Numbered from the stretch's first letter, positions 1 to 9,130 are shown. The stretch: DNA of 63,055 bases from CAZWTD01 sp964637345 (GCA_964637345.1 CAZWTD010000004.1:1-63055); one strand, 5' to 3'. The notes: a model not told the origin generated them from the letters alone. A program made the numbers and translations.

Positions 1-13
1 AAAACAGCTTTCG

Positions 14-42
14 AGCTTAATGGACTTATTGTTTTTTGTCAA
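14..42 (-). promoter_or_regulatory. Promoter reading out of the left edge
   Basis: On the minus strand TTGACA (37-42) is followed after 17 bp by TAAGCT (14-19). It faces away from the first gene, so it probably drives a gene beyond the left edge. Confidence 0.5.
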
Positions 43-61
43 TAGTATCGAAGAAAGGCTC

Positions 62-91
62 TTGCCACGCATCCCCCGCCTCTGCTAAGGT
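62..91 (+). promoter_or_regulatory. Extended -10 promoter of first gene
   Basis: TTGCCA (62-67), 18 bp, then TGC-TAAGGT (-10 at 86-91). The extended -10 TGnTAAGGT recurs in front of the genes at 31543 and 32142. The predicted transcript start near 98 leaves a leader of about 50 nt. Confidence 0.55.
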
Positions 92-149
92 CTGGCTTGC
101 CTTTGTGAAAGGACAGTCAGTACATTCCACAACTCGGAGGGAAAGGACG

Positions 150-725
150 ATGCTGATCACGAACATTGGATTCTTCGGGAACCCGACGCAAGATGATTTA
201 GCGGTTCTGGCCAGTTTCGAAGACCTTGGGCAGGGTCTCGGCCGGAGCGAAGTGAACGTGGTGACGAACGGAACGACCGGATCCTGCCTGGCGCTCGCCA
301 AGGGCGCGCGTTCGGAACAGAGTCACGTCATCGGCTACACCTGTGGGAAGGAACCGGAACTGAGCGCGTACTTCTCGCACACGCGCCGGGTGGCGGACTT
401 GATCCCGGCCCCGCCGATGCCGATCGAAACCGAGCTGATGCACTGGCTGGGCCTGCTCTTGGCCCAAGATGCCCTGATCTTCGACGGAACGGCAGGAATC
501 GAGGCCTACCTCGGCTTCCTGGCCGCAGTCACCCTCGGTGCCTACGGACACCCGAAGCGGATGGCCATTCTGGTTCCAGGCGCCGCTATGACTGGACTCA
601 TCGACCGGTCCGATATGCTGGCGAACCGTGTTCATCAGCAGACTTGGGAAGGGGTCGATTTCCGAATCAGGACCAACCCGAACGAGATCCTGGACTACCT
701 TCTCGGAGAGCCAGTGACAACATGA
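150..725 (+). CDS. SLOG/LOG-like Rossmann-fold protein, function unknown
   Basis: The 191-residue product starts at ATG 150 behind GGAGG (136-140), 9 nt upstream; the longer open frame from 36 has no ribosome site. The order of elements resembles the SLOG/LOG superfamily, which bind or process nucleotides: an N-terminal strand, a Gly-rich turn (VVTNGTTGSCLALAKGA), a VIGY strand, then DGTAGIEAYLGF where classical LOG proteins have PGGxGTxxE, and a final RMAILVPG strand. The catalytic PGG motif is not intact, so LOG-type phosphoribohydrolase activity should not be assumed. It is a single-gene unit with its own promoter and terminator. Family membership is inferred from pattern only. Confidence 0.6.
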   Translation: MLITNIGFFGNPTQDDLAVLASFEDLGQGLGRSEVNVVTNGTTGSCLALAKGARSEQSHVIGYTCGKEPELSAYFSHTRRVADLIPAPPMPIETELMHWLGLLLAQDALIFDGTAGIEAYLGFLAAVTLGAYGHPKRMAILVPGAAMTGLIDRSDMLANRVHQQTWEGVDFRIRTNPNEILDYLLGEPVTT

Positions 726-734
726 ACGCACATC

Positions 735-776
735 GGGACGACTCCCTTCAGAGTCGTCCCATTTCATTTCTCATTT
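735..776 (+). terminator. Rho-independent terminator
   Basis: A perfect 10-bp stem (735-744 with 751-760), 6-nt loop, then a T-rich tail (761-776). It ends the gene at 150-725. Confidence 0.85.
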
Positions 777-792
777 CACTTATCAGAGAATC

Positions 793-820
793 TTGACAAA
801 TCTCGTATTTGTGCTACAAC
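793..820 (+). promoter_or_regulatory. Promoter of 867 gene
   Basis: TTGACA (793-798), 16 bp, TACAAC (815-820) preceded by TG one base upstream (extended -10). Confidence 0.7.
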
Positions 821-866
821 CTGAAAGCATTTTGTAGATTCTCAAGCGACCGAAACGGGAGGGTTC

Positions 867-1490
867 ATGTCGCATCGCTCATTACTCGCTTTCGCGCTCG
901 TCCTGACCCTGACTTCGCCGGCACTCGCCGAGAGCTTCCTCGCTCCGACGCTGGCCGATCAGAGCCTGGCCAAGAACCATCTGTCCGGAACCGTCATTTC
1001 GTACTCGTACGGACGGGACTCGCGAACGGCGCAAATCACAAAGCCGAGTCCGGGCGGGCGAGCTGCCGGCGGAGCGGCGATCGGCTGGTGGGCGCTCGGT
1101 CCCCTCGGTGCAGTTGCCGGCGCGGCGATCGGCGCGCGCTCAGCCAAGCCGGATACGCTGTTCGACGCAACGCCGGAGTTCCTCTCAATCAGCGTCCAGG
1201 CAAAGGGAGATACAATCACCCTTGCAATCTACGATTGCTCGGATCCGAAGAGCGGACGGGTCTTCCTGGCCGACCTCGAGGATTACGGCGAGGGGCTGGA
1301 GCGTTACGCGCGACCACGCGCGATCTCACTTGCAGTCATCGCTCAACATCTCGCCGCGAAGCCGCACGCCCGGATCGATGTCCCGATTCCCAGTTCGGCC
1401 GTCCGGCCGGTCATGAGCCTCACCTCTCGCTGCCTCTTTCTCGACGGTGAAGCGATCCCTAACCTGTCCCCGCTCCCCCAGCGCCGCTAG
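867..1490 (+). CDS. Secreted glycine-zipper protein of unknown function
   Basis: The 207-residue protein has a clear signal peptide (residues 1-21, ending ALA-E). A Gly/Ala-rich hydrophobic stretch at about residues 56-90 (GGRAAGGAAIGWW, then GAVAGAAIGAR) resembles the glycine-zipper segments of outer-surface or membrane-inserting proteins. The rest is predicted beta-rich and carries two cysteines (CSD and RCLF) that could form a disulfide outside the cell. ATG 867 follows GGGAGGG (857-863). It stands alone between its own promoter and terminator. I do not recognise a family. Confidence 0.7.
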   Translation: MSHRSLLAFALVLTLTSPALAESFLAPTLADQSLAKNHLSGTVISYSYGRDSRTAQITKPSPGGRAAGGAAIGWWALGPLGAVAGAAIGARSAKPDTLFDATPEFLSISVQAKGDTITLAIYDCSDPKSGRVFLADLEDYGEGLERYARPRAISLAVIAQHLAAKPHARIDVPIPSSAVRPVMSLTSRCLFLDGEAIPNLSPLPQRR

Positions 1491-1500
1491 TCCCTTCCCG

Positions 1501-1536
1501 AAGTCCCTGTACGCGCAGGGACTTCTTCTTTTTTCT
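1501..1536 (+). terminator. Rho-independent terminator
   Basis: Nine-base stem AAGTCCCTG (1501-1509) with CAGGGACTT (1516-1524), then CTTCTTTTTT. It closes the 867 gene just before the convergent gene that ends at 1586. Confidence 0.85.
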
Positions 1537-1585
1537 TCCATACCAAAAAGCTTTGAGGGTTCACGCTCAAGAAGTCCTTCGTACT

Positions 1586-2995
1586 TTATTCAAGAGAGAA
1601 GCTCGGGTTCTCGGCTTTTTGCCAGTCAGCTTCCTCGCTAACCCCGGCGTCCACTCGATTCGCGCCGAATGAGTAGACGCTCCCCTGCTCCGCGTCGTAC
1701 TGCATCGGCGTTCCAGTGTAGGGATCAAGCGGAACCTCGGGAAGATAACTTGGCACAAGATCAATCAACCGAGCTGGGATCGACCCGTGATCCTGGGCGT
1801 ACGCTCGGGCGGCAACGACCAGTTCCGTCGCGGACACGGCGAGCGATTCATCGCAGCGCTTCTTCGACAGACCGCCGTAGGAAATCTGACCGATGTTCAC
1901 GACGATATTCCCAACGGCGTTGCGCTGAAAAAACCCGCGCGGACCGGCATACTCCGGAAGGCGCCGCGTTTCCGGATTGAAGTCAACGAGATCGCAAGAA
2001 GTATTCGCGTTCGCAATCCTCACTCCAGCATCTTCAAGTAAAAATCGCTTTGTTCGGTTCGGCTGATAATAATATGTCGTCATCCCGGAAAACGCGATCG
2101 GCGCCCACGTCGCCTGGGTCAGCCAGCCGCTCAAGCCCTCGCGAGTCGTAACCGGAGGAATCTGCGCATTGACCCAATCGAAAAACCCAGGGCGGATCCG
2201 CGTCCCGTTGCTATCGTACGAAAGCGAGAACGAATCAACAAGTTCGCGATAGGTGTTCGGGAAAAACCGTAGACTCAAAGACGCCTCGGCTGTCAGGGCC
2301 GCAACTTCAGCCTCGCGAGAATCGCGAAAGGTTTCGAGTTCATTCACTAAGGCGAGAGATCGCTCCGCGCTCAGATCCGCGGCCTCGGCAATCCGGCGAA
2401 GCGCGGTTAGGCCGGTCTGCTTGATCGCACTTCCGACGAGATAATCAATGAGCACGCCACGCCCGTTCTGCATTGCCTGTCCTACACGGACAATCTCAAG
2501 CGACTCAACAATAGCTCCCTCACTATCGCCGGCTCGCGCCCGGCTCCGCGCGTCGAGGGCCGTGACCTCTGCGGCTTTGCGAATCGGCGAAAGATCCGGG
2601 TACTCAATCGAGGCCAGCGTCAATGATGAGAAATCGGCGTATCCGGGATAGAGATAGGCTGGCGCTTGAGCTGCCGCGCGAAAGGCGAAAATATCTTCAG
2701 CATGCTGATCGATTAACTCAGAAGCATATTCCGCATCCCACCCTTCAGCCGCGACAACCGAGGTGAGTGTTTGGTCAGGCTCATTTGAAAAACGATCGCT
2801 TTGTAAAATCGGCTCAAGCTTCCGGTACGCGTTCTCACTATCATCTAAGCGGATTGGGGGAAGGCGAAAGCTCGACACATCCGGTGGAGCCTCGTCGTGA
2901 ACAAAAACATTTGCCCCAATCACAAAGAACGCAAACAGCGCGATCGGCACAAAGATCACGAGGAGAAGCGCGGGCAAAATCTGCTGTTTTTTCAT
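1586..2995 (-). CDS. Membrane-anchored protein of unknown function
   Basis: About 469 residues. One N-terminal transmembrane helix (ILPALLLVIFVPIALFAFFV) anchors a large outer domain. The C-terminal part (VAARAYAQDHGSIPARLIDL, then PLDPYTGTPMQYD) resembles a segment found in pseudopilin-like and planctomycete secreted proteins; this is a weak similarity. The open frame extends to 3049, but the promoter -10 lies inside that extension (3018-3023). Translation must therefore start at ATG 3001 or, as chosen here, ATG 2995 (MKKQQIL). No strong Shine-Dalgarno is present. No family is assigned. Confidence 0.7.
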   Translation of the reverse strand: MKKQQILPALLLVIFVPIALFAFFVIGANVFVHDEAPPDVSSFRLPPIRLDDSENAYRKLEPILQSDRFSNEPDQTLTSVVAAEGWDAEYASELIDQHAEDIFAFRAAAQAPAYLYPGYADFSSLTLASIEYPDLSPIRKAAEVTALDARSRARAGDSEGAIVESLEIVRVGQAMQNGRGVLIDYLVGSAIKQTGLTALRRIAEAADLSAERSLALVNELETFRDSREAEVAALTAEASLSLRFFPNTYRELVDSFSLSYDSNGTRIRPGFFDWVNAQIPPVTTREGLSGWLTQATWAPIAFSGMTTYYYQPNRTKRFLLEDAGVRIANANTSCDLVDFNPETRRLPEYAGPRGFFQRNAVGNIVVNIGQISYGGLSKKRCDESLAVSATELVVAARAYAQDHGSIPARLIDLVPSYLPEVPLDPYTGTPMQYDAEQGSVYSFGANRVDAGVSEEADWQKAENPSFSLE

Positions 2996-3017
2996 GTTCA
3001 TTTTGATTTCTATGCTT

Positions 3018-3046
3018 ATTGTACCATATTTTTTCACTTTAATCAA
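3018..3046 (-). promoter_or_regulatory. Promoter of membrane-anchored protein gene
   Basis: TTGATT (3041-3046), 17 bp, TGG-TACAAT (-10 at 3018-3023), an extended -10. It fixes the start codon of the downstream gene to 3001 or 2995. Confidence 0.75.
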
Positions 3047-3050
3047 CACA

Positions 3051-3078
3051 AAGCAGCTCCGTTTAGCTAGAGCTGCTT
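3051..3078 (-). terminator. Terminator after gyrB
   Basis: Nine-bp stem (3051-3059 with 3070-3078) 14 nt past the gyrB stop. The minus-strand tail CTTTGTGTT is only moderately U-rich; the plus strand has the cleaner T-run. Confidence 0.6.
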
Positions 3079-3091
3079 TTTTGAAAACGCT

Positions 3092-5140
3092 TTAGATATC
3101 GAGGTTCTTTACTGTCTTCGCACGGGTGTGAATGAAGCGCTTGCGCGGGGCCACATCAACGCCCATAAGTACGTCGAAGACTTCAGCGGCGGCAGCCGCG
3201 TCATCCATCGTCACCTGCTTCATAACGCGGTGTTCCGGACTCATCGTCGTATCCCAGAGCTGATCCGGGTTCATTTCTCCAAGACCCTTGTAGCGCTGGA
3301 CCGTTAACCCTGAACCAGTCACCGTCGCCTCGCCTGCCTCAGGCTCCGCGCCCTCAACGACGTCGACCTCAACGACCGGTTCAGCTTTCGCCTTCGCGCG
3401 TTTTGCGCTCCGCTCGGCTTTCAAGGCTTCAAGTTCGGCGGTTGCTTTCTTCATTTCCTCTTCAGTAAACACATAACGGAAGTCTTTCCCTTTTGAGACG
3501 CGATAGAGCGGCGGCTGGGCGATATAGAGGTGACCGTTCGTGATGAGCTGCGGGAAGTGCTTGTAAAACAAGGTGAGGAGAAGGGTCCGGATATGCGCGC
3601 CGTCAACGTCGGCATCGGTCATAATTATGATGCGGTGATAGCGGAGCCCTTCGAGACTGAACTGCTCGCCGATATTCGTTCCGAGCGCGATGATGAGCGA
3701 CTTAATCTCATTATTCGCGAGCATCTTATCGATCCGCGCTTTTTCAACGTTGAGAATTTTTCCGCGGAGCGGAAGAATCGCCTGGAACTCCCGGTTCCGC
3801 CCTTGCTTGGCTGAGCCGCCGGCCGAGTCACCCTCAACGAGATAAAGCTCGCTCTCTTTCGGATCGCGCGAGGAACAGTCGGCCAGCTTCCCGGGCAGCG
3901 TAAGTCCCTCGAGTGCGCCTTTTCGAAGGACTGTTTCGCGGGCAGCGCGGGCGGCGAAGCGCGCTTGAGCCGAGAGCACGCACTTTCCGACTATCGCTTC
4001 AGCGTCGCGCGGGTGCTCCTCGAGATAGGTTGCGAAACTCTCGGAGAAGACCTGGTCAACAATCGACTTTACTTCCGCGTTTCCGAGCTTGGCTTTGGTT
4101 TGGCCTTCGAACTGCGGCTCTTTCACCTTTACGGAAATGATCGCGGTCAAACCTTCCCGCATATCCTCTCCGGTCAGGTTTTCATCCTTTTCTTTGAGAT
4201 ACTCGTGCTTGCGGGCGTAGTTATTGAGCGTTCGGGTGAGACCGGTTCGAAAGCCCACCATGTGCATTCCGCCTTCAACCGTGTGGATGTTGTTCGCAAA
4301 GGAAGCGACGGTTTCTGAATAGTCATCAGTGTACTGAAGCGCGACTTCGACTTGAACGTCTCCCTGGTCTTTCGCAACGGAGAAAATCGTTTCGTGCTTC
4401 GGATTCTTCGCGTGATTGAGCTGCTTTACATAGGACGCGACGCCGCCTTCAAAGTAGAACGCGTAGGTGTCGCTCGGCTTCGCTCGCCGATCTTCAAAAC
4501 TTACCAAAACGCCCTTCGTCAAGTAGGACTGCTGGCGCAGGTGATCGAGAACCGTCTTCGTATCGTACTCGAGAACTGAAAAAATTTCCGGGTCCGGCTT
4601 AAAGAAGATCGTCGTTCCGGTCGTCTTCGTTTTCCCGATCGGCTTCACGCGCCCCAGCGCTTTCCCGCGCTTAAACTCAATCGACCAGATTTTCCCGTCG
4701 CGGTGCACCTCGGCGCGAGCATACTCGGACAAGGCGTTCACGACGGAAAGACCGACGCCATGAAGACCGCCGGACACTTTATACCCGCCGGCGCCGAATT
4801 TTCCTCCGGCGTGGAGCGTTGCCATGACGGTTTCGAGAGCCGACTTCTTCGTCTGCGGATGAATCTCAACCGGAATGCCTCGGCCATTATCCTGGACTTC
4901 AACGGTCCGATCAGGATGGAGGATGACGTGCACGTGGGTGCAGTGACCCGCCATCGCTTCGTCGATGGAGTTATCGACGACTTCCCAAATGAGATGGTGC
5001 AGTCCTTCCCCGGCTGTATTTCCAATATACATACCCGGCCGCTTTCGGACCGGAGCCAGTCCTTCGAGGACGGTAATCTGCTTTGCGGAATATTCGGATC
5101 CGGATTCATCAGCTCCGGTTTTCTTCGAGCGGGTAGCCAT
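3092..5140 (-). CDS. gyrB: DNA gyrase subunit B
   Basis: 682 residues. GyrB supplies the ATPase and TOPRIM parts of the A2B2 gyrase that introduces negative supercoils. The GHKL ATPase domain shows EVVDNSIDEA, DNGRGIP and GLHGVGLSVVNALS. The TOPRIM domain shows the EGDSAGGSA motif and the metal-binding MTDADVDGAHI. The C-terminal tail keeps QRYKGLGEMNPDQL. An Ala/Glu/Lys-rich low-complexity insert of about 45 residues (from ELEALKAERSAKRAKAK) separates TOPRIM from the tail and makes it longer than the usual short-type GyrB (about 640). It is the last gene of a pheS-pheT-gyrB run, 10 nt after pheT, without a clear Shine-Dalgarno. Confidence 0.97.
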   Translation of the reverse strand: MATRSKKTGADESGSEYSAKQITVLEGLAPVRKRPGMYIGNTAGEGLHHLIWEVVDNSIDEAMAGHCTHVHVILHPDRTVEVQDNGRGIPVEIHPQTKKSALETVMATLHAGGKFGAGGYKVSGGLHGVGLSVVNALSEYARAEVHRDGKIWSIEFKRGKALGRVKPIGKTKTTGTTIFFKPDPEIFSVLEYDTKTVLDHLRQQSYLTKGVLVSFEDRRAKPSDTYAFYFEGGVASYVKQLNHAKNPKHETIFSVAKDQGDVQVEVALQYTDDYSETVASFANNIHTVEGGMHMVGFRTGLTRTLNNYARKHEYLKEKDENLTGEDMREGLTAIISVKVKEPQFEGQTKAKLGNAEVKSIVDQVFSESFATYLEEHPRDAEAIVGKCVLSAQARFAARAARETVLRKGALEGLTLPGKLADCSSRDPKESELYLVEGDSAGGSAKQGRNREFQAILPLRGKILNVEKARIDKMLANNEIKSLIIALGTNIGEQFSLEGLRYHRIIIMTDADVDGAHIRTLLLTLFYKHFPQLITNGHLYIAQPPLYRVSKGKDFRYVFTEEEMKKATAELEALKAERSAKRAKAKAEPVVEVDVVEGAEPEAGEATVTGSGLTVQRYKGLGEMNPDQLWDTTMSPEHRVMKQVTMDDAAAAAEVFDVLMGVDVAPRKRFIHTRAKTVKNLDI

Positions 5141-5150
5141 ACGGTTTTGG

Positions 5151-7439
5151 TTAGCGACGAGGTATAATCTTCAAATCGTGTTCGAGGGTTTTGAGGATAG
5201 CGGTCAGGGCGCTATCAACTTCTTGCGCAGCAAGCGTCCGATCAGCGCGCTGAAAGACGAGATGGAGCGCAACGCTCAGCTTTCCATCTTTCGTATAGAC
5301 GTCGAAAGGCACAATCGAGACGAGATCGGGCGCAGCGCGATGCATCGCAGCGAAGAGTCGGGAGGCATCCAAATCGTTTGGCACCCAAAGCGCCAGATCG
5401 CGCTTTACCGGAGGAAACTGATTTGGCGAAAGAAATTCTTTCCGGCTCTGATGAGTTAAGACCTTGCTTAGGGAAATTTCCCAGCTTTGACAGAGATACT
5501 GATTCCGTCCCATTAGGGTGAGTTCAGCGCTCGTCCAGCGGCCGATACGGTACTCCTTCCCGCTCTGGTCGAGGATAAGAATATCCTCGCCGCGAAACTG
5601 CGGTTCAGGCAAGCCAAGGGACAAGGCCCAGGACGCGATGTGCCCCTTGACGACATCCCCGGCCCAGGAGCGATTCGCCATACGCCACGACGTCGCGCCG
5701 AGGAACTGCTCCTCGCTTCGGCCGGCGAACACCGTACCGACTTCAAAAACCGCAAGCTTCGGGTCAACCGAACGAGCTAAATTCGCTTCAGCAACTCGTT
5801 CGAGGTTTGGGAGCAGCGAGCGGCGGAGGACCGACTCATCTGGATCAATCGGATTGGCAATAACCCAATCCGTCTTCGGATCTCCTTTTGCGCCCCGCTC
5901 TGTTTCGCGGGTATAGACTTCGGAATAACCGAGCTGGGCGAGAAGGTCGCGCGAACGTTCCGAAAGCCGCTGGAGCGGATCAATCGGGGCTGGCTGCAAT
6001 TCCCCTTGAAGGTGCGTCGGCTTCAGTCGGTCATACCCGTAAAGCCGAGCAATCTCTTCGATGAGATCTTCGGGAAGTTTTAGATCAACTCTCCAGGTCG
6101 GAGGAAGAACGGTCATTGTCTTCGCCCCGCCGCGAATCGTACAGCCAATACTCGCGAGAAAGCGCTTCACGCGAGCATGAGAAAAATCGGTATTCAGGAC
6201 ATCATTCACGTCAGCGAGCGATAGAGCAATCGGCTTCGGTCGAGGCTGGCCTCGCCCAACAACCCGCGCCGGTCCAGCCAGGCTCGCTCCCCCTAGTTCA
6301 AGAAGTAATTGAGCAGCTCGATCAAGGGCAATTGCCGTCATCGCTGGATCAATCCCCCGCTCAAAACGCATTGACGCTTCGGAGAGCAGATGGAGCGAGC
6401 GAGCCGTCTTCCGAACAAGCTGCGGCGCGAAATGCGCCGACTCGAGAATAATATCTTTCGTCTCTGGGCCTACTTCCGTGTCAGCTCCGCCCATCACTCC
6501 GGCGAGCGCGATCGGCTTCGTCGAATCCGCGATCACCAGCATCTCGGAGCTCAATCGGCGGTCGACTCCATCAAGGGTTCGAAGCGTCTCCCCATTCCGC
6601 GCGCGCCGAACCGTAATCCGATGGTTGGAAATGCGGGCGGCATCAAAAGCATGGAGCGGCTGACCAAGTTCGAGCATCACGTAATTCGTAATATCGACAA
6701 TAAGATGAATCGGTCGAATTCCAGACGCGAGGAGCCGGGCCGCCATCCAGGCCGGCGTTGGGTTTTGATGAATTCCGCGCACGAGCCGAGCCGAATACTT
6801 CGGACAGGCTGCTGCGTCCTGAATTGTTACGCGTAAGGCCGAGACGCCTCGCGCTGCAAGGCGCGGCGCGCGGTAGGAAAAACTCTTCCCTTGAAGCGCT
6901 GCCAGATCGCGGGTAATACCAAGAACCGACAGACAGTCAGCGCGGTTCGGCGTCACTTCAAGCTCAAGACTCACATCATCAAGCTCAAGAAAGCGCGCAA
7001 ACGGCTGACCAAGGATCGCTTTCGGATCAAGCACGAGAATGCCTGCGTGATCTGCGCCGAGGCCAAGTTCATCGGGCGCGCAGAGCATTCCTTCGGAGTG
7101 GACGCCGCGGATTGCCGCGGCTTCTAACCGTACGCCGTTCGCCAAGCGAGCGCCTGGGCGGGCGACAGCAACCTTCTGGCCGACCGCAACATTCGGAGCG
7201 CCGCAAACAATCTGCCGGGTTTCCTTGGCGCTCAAACGAACCGAGCATACCTTGAGACGATCGGCGTTAGGATGCTGGCTTACGCTCCGAACTTCCCCAA
7301 CGACCACGCCTTCACATTCAGCGTCGAGGCGTCGCACGCCGTCAACTGGAATACCGCCTTGCGAGAGAAGCTCGGTTACCTCGCTGGCCCGCAGCTTCGT
7401 TTTCCCGAATTCATTGATCCACCGAAGAGAGATATGCAT
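5151..7439 (-). CDS. pheT: Phenylalanyl-tRNA synthetase beta subunit
   Basis: 762 residues, near the family norm of about 800. It pairs with PheS in an alpha2beta2 enzyme charging tRNA-Phe. The EMAP/OB-type tRNA-binding domain is near residues 40-150 (GEVRSVSQHPNADRLKVC). B3/B4, B5 (LYGYDRLKPT) and the C-terminal FDX-ACB anticodon-binding domain (PPVKRDLALWVP to LEHDLKIIPRR) follow. It begins 2 nt after the pheS stop and ends 10 nt before gyrB. Confidence 0.96.
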   Translation of the reverse strand: MHISLRWINEFGKTKLRASEVTELLSQGGIPVDGVRRLDAECEGVVVGEVRSVSQHPNADRLKVCSVRLSAKETRQIVCGAPNVAVGQKVAVARPGARLANGVRLEAAAIRGVHSEGMLCAPDELGLGADHAGILVLDPKAILGQPFARFLELDDVSLELEVTPNRADCLSVLGITRDLAALQGKSFSYRAPRLAARGVSALRVTIQDAAACPKYSARLVRGIHQNPTPAWMAARLLASGIRPIHLIVDITNYVMLELGQPLHAFDAARISNHRITVRRARNGETLRTLDGVDRRLSSEMLVIADSTKPIALAGVMGGADTEVGPETKDIILESAHFAPQLVRKTARSLHLLSEASMRFERGIDPAMTAIALDRAAQLLLELGGASLAGPARVVGRGQPRPKPIALSLADVNDVLNTDFSHARVKRFLASIGCTIRGGAKTMTVLPPTWRVDLKLPEDLIEEIARLYGYDRLKPTHLQGELQPAPIDPLQRLSERSRDLLAQLGYSEVYTRETERGAKGDPKTDWVIANPIDPDESVLRRSLLPNLERVAEANLARSVDPKLAVFEVGTVFAGRSEEQFLGATSWRMANRSWAGDVVKGHIASWALSLGLPEPQFRGEDILILDQSGKEYRIGRWTSAELTLMGRNQYLCQSWEISLSKVLTHQSRKEFLSPNQFPPVKRDLALWVPNDLDASRLFAAMHRAAPDLVSIVPFDVYTKDGKLSVALHLVFQRADRTLAAQEVDSALTAILKTLEHDLKIIPRR

Positions 7440-7441
7440 AG

Positions 7442-8470
7442 CTAGTAGTTCGTTCGAAACCGCAAATCACCGGACAAGGTCAAGCGTATGTCCGGAATAC
7501 CGTAGAGGAGCATCATCAGGCGCTCAATCCCGAATCCAAAGGCAAAGCCGCGGACACGCTTCGGATCCAAGCCCATATTCTTCAAAACAACGGGATGTAC
7601 CATTCCCTGTCCCCCAAGTTCAAGCCAGCCGCTCCGGCCGCAGGTTGAGCAACCTGAACCGTTGCAAATCGTACAACGCATAATAATTTCCGCTCCCGGC
7701 TCAACGAAAGGGAAAAAACTCGGCCGATGGCGCGTTACAACCTCGCGTTCAAACAAGGCTGAAAGAAAATCGTTCACCGTTCCGAAGAGGTCAGTCAAGC
7801 GAATCCCTTCGTCAATAACGAGCCCTTCGCACTGCGTCAAGGTTGATTCATGAGAGGCGTCTGTTGCCTCGTGGCGGTAGACGCGGCCGGGCGCGATAAG
7901 TCGAACCGGCGGTTTCCGTGTTTCCATCGCGCGAAGCTGAACTGGGGACGTATGCGTCCGAAGAACAAGATTCGAGGCGTTGGCAAGATAAAAGGTATCC
8001 CAAAGATCTCGAGCCGGGTGGTCGTCCGGAATATTCAGCAGGTCGAAGTTATACTTCGTTGTTTCCACCTCCGGTCCAGCGAGCACCGCAAAGCCCATCG
8101 AGCGGAAGATCTCCACAATGCGACGCGTTACGATCGTCAGCGGATGAAGACGGCCGGGATAGGCAGGAGCGCCGGGAAGAGACTGCTCGAAGGCCGTCTG
8201 TTTCTCCGCGTTTCGGCCTGAAGATGCCCGGCGCTCAAGATCAATCAAGCGGGCCTTCATGGCATTTGCCGTTTGACCAACGCTTCCCCGCTCGGTTGGA
8301 GGGAGGGTCCCGAGTTGCGCCATCACCTGGGCGAGCCGGCCCTTTCGGCCGAGGTAGTTGACGCGCCAGGCTTCGAGGTCAGCAGGATTTCGAACAAGGC
8401 CAATCTCCCGCTGCGCAGCCGCCTCAAGGTCACGAAGTTCGGAATGGAGCTTAGAAGGGTCGCTGTTCAC
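7442..8470 (-). CDS. pheS: Phenylalanyl-tRNA synthetase alpha subunit
   Basis: 342 residues from GTG 8470. An upstream in-frame extension to 8671 is low-complexity and lies inside the preceding membrane-protein gene, so it is rejected. Class II motifs are present: motif 2 around YRHEATDASHESTLTQCEG and motif 3 GFAFGFGIERLMMLLYG. A Cys-rich insert (CTICNGSGCSTCGRSGW) before motif 3 looks like a small zinc knuckle known from some PheS clades. The start overlaps the end of the upstream gene by 20 nt, suggesting coupled translation. Confidence 0.95.
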   Translation of the reverse strand: MNSDPSKLHSELRDLEAAAQREIGLVRNPADLEAWRVNYLGRKGRLAQVMAQLGTLPPTERGSVGQTANAMKARLIDLERRASSGRNAEKQTAFEQSLPGAPAYPGRLHPLTIVTRRIVEIFRSMGFAVLAGPEVETTKYNFDLLNIPDDHPARDLWDTFYLANASNLVLRTHTSPVQLRAMETRKPPVRLIAPGRVYRHEATDASHESTLTQCEGLVIDEGIRLTDLFGTVNDFLSALFEREVVTRHRPSFFPFVEPGAEIIMRCTICNGSGCSTCGRSGWLELGGQGMVHPVVLKNMGLDPKRVRGFAFGFGIERLMMLLYGIPDIRLTLSGDLRFRTNY

Positions 8471-8834
8471 GGGCAAGGAAGAAAAATTCAATACAGGCGA
8501 GGAGGAGGAGATACACGATAAGGTTCCACCAGCGGAGGAAGTCGGCCGTTTCGAGGAGGAGACTCCCGACGAGAAGAAGACTAAAGAAGAATCCTTGACG
8601 GAAGGAGGTGCCAATCTGCCGGAACAGAACAACGCGTCGAGCAAAAATCCGTCGTAATCCCAATCCGACAAGCGAGAAGCTTCCCGTCAGCGCACAGAGC
8701 AGCGTAATAAAAAATGCAGCATGGCCGACCGGCCCGGATACTCCAGGGTCAACCGTAAGGAGCAGAAGGCTCCAAACTGCCCAGGACAGCAGGGTGGCCA
8801 CGCCCATCAGAATAACGTAGCGTCGAACAGTCAC
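8451..8834 (-). CDS. Conserved small membrane protein upstream of pheS
   Basis: 127 residues with three to four transmembrane helices (MGVATLLSWAVWSLLLL, HAAFFITLLCALTGSFSLVG, GFFFSLLLVGSLLL, WWNLIVYLLLLACIEFFFL). I recognise the pattern (TVRRY-MG-LLSW, LFRQ-SFRQ) from Parcubacteria proteins of unknown function. GTG 8834 is chosen because the predicted promoter (-10 at 8876-8881) lies upstream of it and inside the longer open frame. It is co-transcribed with pheS, pheT and gyrB. Confidence 0.75.
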   Translation of the reverse strand: MTVRRYVILMGVATLLSWAVWSLLLLTVDPGVSGPVGHAAFFITLLCALTGSFSLVGLGLRRIFARRVVLFRQIGTSFRQGFFFSLLLVGSLLLETADFLRWWNLIVYLLLLACIEFFFLAREQRPF

Positions 8835-8875
8835 TGAGGATGGATGAGAGTCAAAGAGACAAAAAACCCGCTCTG

Positions 8876-8904
8876 ATCGTACCAGAAATACCCCTTCTTC
8901 GCAA
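8876..8904 (-). promoter_or_regulatory. Promoter of membrane gene-pheS-pheT-gyrB operon
   Basis: TTGCGA (8899-8904), 17 bp, TGG-TACGAT (-10 at 8876-8881). Confidence 0.6.
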
Positions 8905-8941
8905 GGGATTTTTCCCAAGAATACCGCCTCCGAGTATGAGC

Positions 8942-9013
8942 CTACGACTTCCCTGAACGAAAAGGGCAAATCCGATTAAACTCGCACTCAGCGCAGAGGA
9001 AGGGGTCTGGGGT
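8942..9013 (-). pseudogene. Detached copy of the helicase gene 3' end
   Basis: Read on the minus strand this 24-codon piece encodes TPDPFLCAECEFNRICPFR followed by SGKS and a stop. That is the last part of the helicase-nuclease at 10379-13426, which ends in the same 19 residues followed by AGRG. The first 32 bp (8982-9013) are identical to 10419-10450. The rest differs at three silent positions until the last few codons. It has no start or body of its own. It is best read as the original 3' end of the helicase gene, displaced by an insertion. Confidence 0.75.
8982..9013. repeat. 32-bp direct repeat, copy A
   Basis: Identical to 10419-10450. Similarity continues leftwards to 8964 (47 of 50 matches) but stops abruptly at 9014, as expected for a recombination core at one end of an inserted segment. 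Confidence 0.85.
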
Positions 9014-9060
9014 GGCGGAGATTCTGTCCTGCGGATTGCTTAAATAATATCAAGGTATAT

Positions 9061-9088
9061 TTGACAATTATATTATTTATGTTATTTT
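9061..9088 (+). promoter_or_regulatory. Promoter of the inserted gene
   Basis: TTGACA (9061-9066), 16 bp, TATTTT (9083-9088), in a very AT-rich stretch unlike the flanks. Confidence 0.55.
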
Positions 9089-9130
9089 GACGAGTCCAAA
9101 AATAAAAACTAATAACCATGGAGGTGCCCT

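Noticed and set aside
8471..8671. Longer N-terminus for PheS
   Set aside because: The extension is Ser-rich, overlaps the membrane protein gene and is absent from the family; GTG 8470 gives a normal PheS length.
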